This document shows positions 52,151-57,131 of a DNA stretch of 57,131 nucleotides, in pieces. Within the stretch, counting starts at the first letter, position 1. Every line of letters starts with the position of its first letter. The DNA is taken from contig JAEWBG010000008.1 of the NCBI GenBank assembly GCA_023391335.1, forward strand, positions 1-57,131, given 5' to 3'. The notes beneath the pieces are model-generated. The model made no database searches and was not told the origin of the DNA. It saw only the letters and a list, made by a program, of their open reading frames with translations. The translations under genes and the position numbers were made by a program. Source of the DNA: Pseudomonadota bacterium (GTDB taxonomy: Bacteria; Pseudomonadota; Gammaproteobacteria; Steroidobacterales; Steroidobacteraceae).

Positions 52151-52232
52151 GAGCCGCAAGCCGACTTTGTCGGCAGGCAAGCCTAACAGCAGGGAAGCCA
52201 CAGGCAGGCGAGCGCTAACCGCAAGCCAGATT
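52151..52232 (+). repeat. Hairpin-array repeat, AAG-linker sub-type (family A)
   Basis: Modules of AAG-stem-loop-stem-CAGG form: GCCGAC-TTT-GTCGGC, then GCC-TAACA-type and GCC-ACA-GGC units, and a GCGAGCGC-type unit. It matches the second half of the 28.8 kb block. Confidence 0.6.
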
Positions 52233-52235
52233 GAC

Positions 52236-52350
52236 TCCGTCATCGCCACGCAGGTGGGGATCCATCTCAGTCCAAGAGACTCTCGGTCAATGGCCGACCT
52301 GAGTCCAAAGAGTTGCTATGCGGATGGGCTCCCACCTTCGTGGGAGTGAC
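52236..52350. repeat. Inverted-repeat element, dRS3-like
   Basis: One end reads CCGTCATCGCCACGCAGGTG and the other ends in the hairpin CTCCCAC-CTTC-GTGGGAG followed by TGACAAG. This resembles the GTCATTCCCGC-type intergenic repeats widespread in proteobacteria. Class assignment is by resemblance only. Confidence 0.45.
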
Positions 52351-52419
52351 AAGCTCACCAGTCACCTCACGTGCGTGGTCGCCACGACCCCATTGCGCAC
52401 CATCCTTCCCTTTCGTGAG

Positions 52420-52640
52420 CTGTACGTGATGACGCAGGCGTCCGTCATTAAGGGGTCTTACACGCGCACCTCACACCCGACACCGGACACTCGACACGGA
52501 TCTATTTCTGTCCTGCCGTGAGGCCCTCCTGATCCGAGGATCCCTCCTGTCGAAGACCCTGATGACGCAGTCATCCGTCATTACGTGGTCTACATGAGCA
52601 CCTCACACTCCACACTTCACACCTCACAGACCCGCACTCC
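52420..52640 (-). repeat. Hairpin-array repeat with altered stem (family A)
   Basis: The block holds a CTGTCCTGCCGTGAGGCCC stretch, a GATCC-type stem and GATGAC-GCA-GTCATC. The last is GACGAC-GCA-GTCGTC with both stem strands changed in parallel. CTCACACCCGACAC spacer modules lie on both sides. It fills most of the gap before the second treZ-like gene. Confidence 0.7.
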
Positions 52641-52704
52641 GTGCCCCGGAACTTTCCCCTAACCCATTCGCTTCAGAGACACCCCACATGCTCTGACGCG
52701 AACG

Positions 52705-54591
52705 ATGGCATTGACTCACCGCTCGGATTCCACCGAGTTCTTGGGCGCGTTGCGCGTTAACGGCGCGACGCGCTTTCGTGTCTGGGCGCCGGCAGCGAAG
52801 CGTGTCGAGGTCGTTCTCGAGAGCGGCGAGCGCTACTCACTTTCTCGCGCAGAAGGTGGTTACTTCGCCGGCGAATCAGCATCGATTCGCGCCGGCGCAC
52901 TCTATAAATATGAAGTGGATGGTGCAGGACCTTGGCCTGATCCGTGTTCGCGATTTCAGCCGCAGGGTGTGCACGGACCCTCGCTGGTGCTCGAGGCAGA
53001 TCGATTCGAGTGGACTGATTCGCAGTGGCGCGGAGCGAACCTGTCCGGCCAAGCGATTTACGAGTTGCACATCGGGACCTTCACGCCTGAAGGAACTTTC
53101 GACGCAGCCATCCGCAAGCTGAAGTACCTCCGCGATCTCGGCATCACGATGCTCGAGATCATGCCGCTCTCGGAATGTCCGGGACGTTGGAATTGGGGCT
53201 ACGACGGCGTGCAGCTATTCGCGCCGTATCACGTCTATGGCGATCACGATGCGTTCAAACGCTTCGTCGATGCAGCGCATGCCCACGGTCTCGCCGTGAT
53301 TCTCGATGTCGTCTACAACCATCTCGGCCCGGACGGCAACTACCTGAAATGCTTTTCGCCCTACTACTGCAGCCAACGCTACTCGACCGAATGGGGCGAG
53401 GCGCTGAACTTCGATGACGAGCATTGCAACGGGCCGCGAGATTTCGTGATTGGCAATGCGCTGTACTGGCTGCGCGAATTCCATGTCGATGGCTTCCGCC
53501 TCGATGCCACCCAATCGATCTTCGATGCGTCGAAACCGCACGTGCTTGCGGAGCTGACCGCGCGCTGCCGCGAAGCGGCCAAGCCACGCGACATCGTGTT
53601 CATTGCCGAAAACGAACCGCAACGCAGCGAGCACTTGCGCCCCGTAGAGCAAGGCGGATACGGCCTGGACGCGATGTGGAACGACGACTATCACCACACC
53701 GCTAAAGTGGCGCTCACGGGACACCGCGACGGCTACTTCTTCGACTACACGGGTAAGCCGCAGGAGTTCATCTCCGCACTGAAGCGCGGGTTCTTGTACC
53801 AGGGTCAGTACTACGCGTGGCAGAAGCAACCGCGAGGCGCCCCAACTCCCGGCTTGCCGGCGCGCAGCTCGGTGATTTTTCTCCAGAACCATGACCAAGT
53901 TGCCAACACATTCATCGGCGATCGAATCCACAGCATGGCCGCTCCAGCCAGCTATCGCACCCTGTGTGCGCTGACGTTACTCGCGCCACAAACGCCTTTG
54001 TTGTTCATGGGTCAGGAATTTGCCGCATCGAATCGTTTCATGTTCTTTGCTGACCATCATGCAGAGCTCGCGCTGCTCGTCCATAAAGGCCGACGGCAGT
54101 TCGTCTCGCAATTCCGTGCGTATGCCGATCCTGCCGCGCAGGCGCTGATCCGCGATCCTGCTGCCGAGAGCACGTTCTACGAATCCAAACTCAACTGGGA
54201 TGAAGTGCAAACGCATGCGCATGATGCGGCATTGCATCGAGACCTTCTGCAACTGCGCCGCACCGACCCGGTTGTCTCGAAACAAGATGAAGCCGAACTT
54301 GATTTCGCTGTCCTGTCGGAACGTGCCTTCGCGATGCGCTGGTTCGACAATCGCGAAGGCGATCGGCTTTTGATCGTGAACTTGGATCAGGAGCTGTGTT
54401 TTTCCGTGATGCCTGAACCGCTTCTCGCGCCCCCGGCAGGATTCGATTGGCAACTGCTGTGGTCGAGCGAAGACGTGCGCTACGGCGGGCATGGCATCGC
54501 GCATCCCAACGAGCATGGACGCAAAGGCGTGTGGCGGCTGCAAGGACGTTGTGCAGTGCTGATGCGCGCAGAACCTGAGTCGAAGACATGA
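52705..54591 (+). CDS. treZ2: Second malto-oligosyltrehalose trehalohydrolase paralog
   Basis: A 628-residue GH13 protein with the same organisation as TreZ at 45-47 kb: an N-terminal beta domain (RFRVWAPAAKRVEVVLESGE) followed by the barrel. VILDVVYNHLGPDGNYLKCF is region I, VDGFRLDATQSIFD region II, IVFIAENEPQ region III and IFLQNHDQVANTF region IV. All catalytic residues are present. It overlaps the GH133 gene by 4 nt (ATGA), and the pair looks like a unit that feeds debranched glucan into trehalose. The substrate might differ from TreZ; symbol used only to mark the paralogy. No clear ribosome site precedes the ATG. Confidence 0.88.
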   Translation: MALTHRSDSTEFLGALRVNGATRFRVWAPAAKRVEVVLESGERYSLSRAEGGYFAGESASIRAGALYKYEVDGAGPWPDPCSRFQPQGVHGPSLVLEADRFEWTDSQWRGANLSGQAIYELHIGTFTPEGTFDAAIRKLKYLRDLGITMLEIMPLSECPGRWNWGYDGVQLFAPYHVYGDHDAFKRFVDAAHAHGLAVILDVVYNHLGPDGNYLKCFSPYYCSQRYSTEWGEALNFDDEHCNGPRDFVIGNALYWLREFHVDGFRLDATQSIFDASKPHVLAELTARCREAAKPRDIVFIAENEPQRSEHLRPVEQGGYGLDAMWNDDYHHTAKVALTGHRDGYFFDYTGKPQEFISALKRGFLYQGQYYAWQKQPRGAPTPGLPARSSVIFLQNHDQVANTFIGDRIHSMAAPASYRTLCALTLLAPQTPLLFMGQEFAASNRFMFFADHHAELALLVHKGRRQFVSQFRAYADPAAQALIRDPAAESTFYESKLNWDEVQTHAHDAALHRDLLQLRRTDPVVSKQDEAELDFAVLSERAFAMRWFDNREGDRLLIVNLDQELCFSVMPEPLLAPPAGFDWQLLWSSEDVRYGGHGIAHPNEHGRKGVWRLQGRCAVLMRAEPESKT

Positions 54592-56609
54592 TTGAAGGCA
54601 AGCAACTCATTCTTCCGTGGAACCCGACGAACGATCCAGCGTGGTTGCGCAATCGGGAGTGGTTGGTGACGAACGGATTGGGCGGATATGCGTCGGGAAC
54701 CTTGGCCGGCATTCCGGCTCGCAAATATCACGGCTTGTTCGTACCGAATTTGGCCTCGCCCAAGGGACGCCACATCATGATCTCGCGGTGCGATGAAGTG
54801 CTCGTCGCGGGCAGCCATCGCATGCAGCTCGGCGGCGCTGAATTTGCACACGGGCGCTTCATCGGCGAGTCGCACCGCTATCTGCGTGAATTCCGGTTGG
54901 ATCATCGCATCGCCGTGTGGTGCTTCGAGTTCGAAGGCGCGATCGTCGAGAAGTCGATCGTCATGCCGCACGGTCACAACACCGTGTGCGTTCAATACCG
55001 ACTGCGCTCCGGCGCACCGATCGAACTACACGTGCGTCCGTTCGTCTCATTCCGCCGTCACGACGAAACGCCGATCACCAAAACGCCGGATGACTTCGAA
55101 TTGGTCGTGCAGCGCGGCAAACATGAAGTGCGCCATGCGCATAGTCCGATGGTCTTGAGATTGACCATGCGCCCCGGCCCGACTCGGTTCGTGACCGAAG
55201 AACGCGATGAGCACGAGTTCTTCTATCGCATCGAGAACGATCGCGGTGACCCGCCATTCGAAAGCGCATTCAGCCCCGGATACTTCCTTGCTCACCTCAC
55301 TGTCGAAACGCCAGTGACGTTCGTCGCGACCACGCACGGTTGGGAGCGGCTGGATTTCGAACCCGCGGAAGTGTTCGAGGCGGAGCGGCGGCGCGTCGCC
55401 AGCTTGGTCGGACTGAATCCCGCGATCGCAAAGGATGAATTCGCGACTCAGCTCGCCATGGCGGCGGATCAATTCATCGTCTTGCCGGGTAGCCGTCTGG
55501 AAGAAACCGTGATGGCGCAGGCCGAAGGCACGGAGCTGAGAACGGTGTACGCCGGCTATCACTGGTTCGGCGATTGGGGCCGCGACACGATGATCAGCTT
55601 CGAAGGGCTCACATTGGTGTGCCGTCGGTTCCGCGAGGCGGGCGCGATCTTGCGAACGTTTTCGCACTACGTGAAGAACGGCTTGTTGCCGAATCTCTTT
55701 CCCGAAGGAGAACGTCAGGCGCTTTATCACACGGTGGATGCGACGCTGTGGTACTTCCATGCGATCTCGCGCTATCTGGAGTACACCTCGGACAAGGCGC
55801 TCATCACGCAACTCTTCCCGGTTCTGCAGTCGATCATCGAGCATCACGTGAAGGGCACGCTGTTCAACATTCATATGGCCAGCGATGGATTGATTTCGGC
55901 AGCAGCCGAAGGGCTGCAGCTCACGTGGATGGACGCGAAGATGGGCGATTGGGTCGTCACGCCGCGACGCGGCAAGCCGGTGGAGATCCAAGCACTCTGG
56001 TACAACGCTCTGAAGCTGATGTCGGAATGGTCAGTGCAGCTCGGACAATCGCCGGATCGCTATGAGGAGCTTGCCGCGCGCGCCCGCAAGTCATTCAACG
56101 AGCGCTTCTGGAATCCGGATCGCGGCTGTCTGTTCGATGTGATCGACGGGCCCAAAGTCGATCGCGACGACAGCATCCGACCGAATCAGATCTTTGCGCT
56201 GTCGTTGAAACACCCCGTGCTGGATGAGCAACACCGCATCGCCGTGTTGAATGTGGTGCAGGAAAAACTTCTGACTCGCTATGGCTTAAGAACGCTCAGC
56301 AGCGATCATCCCGACTACAAAGCTCACTATCGCGGCGACCTCCTGTCGCGCGATGGCGCCTACCACCAAGGCACCGTTTGGCCCTGGCTCATCGGCCATT
56401 TCGTCGATGCCTATCTGCAAGTCCATCGCGATCCGGCGGCCGCCCGCGAACTATTGGATGCCTTCCCCGAACATTTGAACGATGCGGGCGTCGGCAGCAT
56501 CAGCGAAATCTTCGATGCCGAACCGCCTCATGATCCGGGCGGCTGCATTGCGCAGGCGTGGAGCGTCGCGGAAGTGCTGCGGGCGTGGGTGAAGACTGGG
56601 AAGAAGTGA
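54588..56609 (+). CDS. Amylo-alpha-1,6-glucosidase (glycogen debranching, GH133)
   Basis: A 673-residue debranching enzyme. N-terminal GDE domain: REWLVTNGLGGYASGTLAG, ARKYHGLFVPNL and HIMISRCDEVLVAG. The catalytic (alpha/alpha)6 barrel begins near residue 310 with YAGYHWFGDWGRDTMISFEG, where the acidic GDWGRD motif is conserved. Later come NLFPEGERQALYHTVDATLW, GLQLTWMDAKMGDWV and DGAYHQGTVWPWLIGHF. It removes alpha-1,6-linked glucose left at glycogen branch points. Translational overlap with the second treZ gene supports joint glycogen mobilisation. Confidence 0.92.
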   Translation: MIEGKQLILPWNPTNDPAWLRNREWLVTNGLGGYASGTLAGIPARKYHGLFVPNLASPKGRHIMISRCDEVLVAGSHRMQLGGAEFAHGRFIGESHRYLREFRLDHRIAVWCFEFEGAIVEKSIVMPHGHNTVCVQYRLRSGAPIELHVRPFVSFRRHDETPITKTPDDFELVVQRGKHEVRHAHSPMVLRLTMRPGPTRFVTEERDEHEFFYRIENDRGDPPFESAFSPGYFLAHLTVETPVTFVATTHGWERLDFEPAEVFEAERRRVASLVGLNPAIAKDEFATQLAMAADQFIVLPGSRLEETVMAQAEGTELRTVYAGYHWFGDWGRDTMISFEGLTLVCRRFREAGAILRTFSHYVKNGLLPNLFPEGERQALYHTVDATLWYFHAISRYLEYTSDKALITQLFPVLQSIIEHHVKGTLFNIHMASDGLISAAAEGLQLTWMDAKMGDWVVTPRRGKPVEIQALWYNALKLMSEWSVQLGQSPDRYEELAARARKSFNERFWNPDRGCLFDVIDGPKVDRDDSIRPNQIFALSLKHPVLDEQHRIAVLNVVQEKLLTRYGLRTLSSDHPDYKAHYRGDLLSRDGAYHQGTVWPWLIGHFVDAYLQVHRDPAAARELLDAFPEHLNDAGVGSISEIFDAEPPHDPGGCIAQAWSVAEVLRAWVKTGKK

Positions 56610-56619
56610 AGACGGAAGG

Positions 56620-56646
56620 GGACGCAACACAAAGCGCGCAAAAGAG
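56620..56646 (+). repeat. Family B array, single arm
   Basis: GGACGCAACACAAAGCGCGC with a following AAAAGAG, just after the GH133 stop. A second same-orientation array (CCACACAAAGAACACAAGG) lies at 56909-56934; no opposing arm is seen. Confidence 0.5.
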
Positions 56647-56657
56647 AAATTTTGAAT

Positions 56658-56689
56658 GTGTGTGTGTGTGTGTGTATGTGTGTGTGTGT
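56658..56689. repeat. TG dinucleotide microsatellite
   Basis: About 16 TG units, broken by one A at position 56675. Alternating TG runs this long are rare in bacterial chromosomes. The run can slip in replication and may form Z-DNA. It follows the family B arm. Confidence 0.75.
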
Positions 56690-56696
56690 GAAGTGT

Positions 56697-56826
56697 GGGA
56701 TGTGAGCTGCGTGTAAACCTATTAAGACGGGGACGACTGCATCGTCAAGTAGGCCTTCGGCAGGAAGGATCCTCTCGGATCAGGAGGGCCTTACGGCAGG
56801 ACAGGATTAGATCCGTGTGGAGTGCC
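56697..56826 (+). repeat. Long copy of the hairpin-array repeat with flanks (family A)
   Basis: This 130-nt stretch is nearly the reverse complement of 28998-29128, including the GTGAGCTGCGTGTAAACC and CTATTAAGACGG flanks. It contains GACGAC-TGC-ATCGTC, GATCC-TCTC-GGATC and GCC-TTAC-GGC stems. Confidence 0.75.
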
Positions 56827-56962
56827 GGGTGTGAGCCGCGCGTGTGGATTAGCTGTACTCCGTCGCGAAGAACTGTCCTCCTGCCAACCGGAAACCGTCA
56901 TCGGAAGCGCCACACAAAGAACACAAGGAGAAATCGTGTGCGTGTGCAGCCGAGAGAATTTT

Positions 56963-56989
56963 GGACAGGATGAACAGGATTGACAGGAT
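56963..56989. repeat. Three tandem 9-nt units ACAGGAT-type
   Basis: GGACAGGAT, GAACAGGAT and TGACAGGAT follow each other. The 9-nt period is the same as in the family B arrays. It lies just left of the insertion element. Confidence 0.75.
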
Positions 56990-57030
56990 GTCAGATGTCG
57001 AAAAGGCCCTATCTGACTTTTTGTGTGTGG

Positions 57031-57064
57031 GGTCATACCATGAGTAGAGGAGCAAGGTATGACC
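57031..57064 (+). promoter_or_regulatory. Start-codon-sequestering hairpin of the transposase
   Basis: GGTCATACC and GGTATGACC form a perfect 9-bp inverted repeat with a 16-nt loop. The ATG start lies in the right arm, and the AGAGGAG ribosome site is in the loop. Several IS elements are known to use such structures to block translation of read-through transcripts. Confidence 0.6.
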
Positions 57065-57131
57065 GAGAAGAAGATCAAGCAAGAAGTGATTGATGAGTTG
57101 ATGAAGGAGTACCGCGGCCCGGAGGATTTCC
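57059..57131 (+). CDS. IS256-family transposase, N-terminal fragment
   Basis: Only the first 24 codons are in the window: TEKKIKQEVIDELMKEYRGP followed by EDF. The helix ending in KEYRGPEDF matches the conserved N-terminus of IS256-group DDE transposases, in which a PEDL/PEDF segment leads into the LFKQL-type helix. AGAGGAG lies 6 nt before the ATG. The full gene (about 400 codons) runs beyond the window end, so intactness cannot be judged. Confidence 0.7.
   Translation, partial: MTEKKIKQEVIDELMKEYRGPEDF

Larger units (their letters stand above)
57005..57131 (+). mobile_element. Left end of an IS256-type insertion sequence (partial)
   Basis: A stretch GGCCCTATCTGACTTTTTGT at about 57005-57024 precedes the transposase start. 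It is a plausible terminal inverted repeat, but its partner is outside the window. The left boundary is therefore approximate and no target duplication can be seen. Confidence 0.55.

Overview
The window is a piece of chromosome from a Gram-negative bacterium with a G+C content that looks moderately high by eye (not computed). A bifunctional GlnE, a YbiT-type ABC-F protein, an OpgG-OpgH pair, TonB and a large TonB-dependent receptor together point to a gammaproteobacterium. The receptor-rich, repeat-rich layout resembles the Xanthomonadales/Nevskiales/Steroidobacter side of that class; the exact placement is inference. No rRNA, tRNA, CRISPR array or prophage was seen. A partial IS256-type transposase starts at the right edge.

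Layout. 1-3.9 kb: a 24-residue membrane peptide, ybiT, an orphan MbcA/ParS/Xre antitoxin-like gene coupled to a zinc-ribbon gene, and an acetoacetate-decarboxylase-fold protein. 3.9-9.8 kb: an anchored SLT-type protein, then a complete tripartite drug-efflux operon (MarR repressor, NodT-type outer-membrane lipoprotein, EmrA-type adaptor, EmrB-type pump) with a 14-bp palindrome upstream. 9.9-16.3 kb: small proteins, a GH13 amylase with an apparent frameshift, an AMMECR1-domain protein lacking the usual motif cysteine, a thioredoxin-like protein and a LOG-family protein. 16.7-23.5 kb: a TonB-dependent receptor behind a strong inverted repeat, an MHS-type transporter, a cupredoxin plus beta-barrel pair, and a NUDIX hydrolase. 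23.7-32.5 kb: a DUF1800/DUF1501 pair, a large unknown protein, an alpha/beta hydrolase lipoprotein, a molybdopterin oxidoreductase and an M48 peptidase. 32.8-42.1 kb: a GlxA-type regulator divergent from a rhodanese-GNAT pair, glnE, tonB, a protease-like protein, apbE and a BsuPI-domain protein.

42.2-56.6 kb is the functional heart of the window. It holds treY and treZ (trehalose from maltodextrin), a sugar-nucleotide pyrophosphorylase-like gene, opgG-opgH (osmoregulated periplasmic glucans), a second treZ paralog and a GH133 glycogen-debranching enzyme. Together they suggest a carbohydrate-based osmoadaptation island: stored alpha-glucan is converted to the cytoplasmic solute trehalose, while the periplasm is filled with beta-glucan.

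The most unusual content is intergenic. Family A consists of arrays of short hairpins (3-6 bp stems, 3-4 nt loops, linkers of the AGG/AAG type) whose stems change in a compensatory way between copies. It occurs in both orientations at about 16.4, 28.8-29.2, 32.7, 52.2-52.6 and 56.7 kb. Family B consists of degenerate 9-nt-period arrays (CACGGAGNN or CACAAAGNN) placed as facing inverted arms around many intergenic gaps, in at least nine places. Together they mark most transcription-unit boundaries here and are the best candidate for something undescribed. A start-codon-sequestering hairpin in the partial IS element, a TG microsatellite and a recurring hairpin that begins at or just after stop codons are further points of interest.
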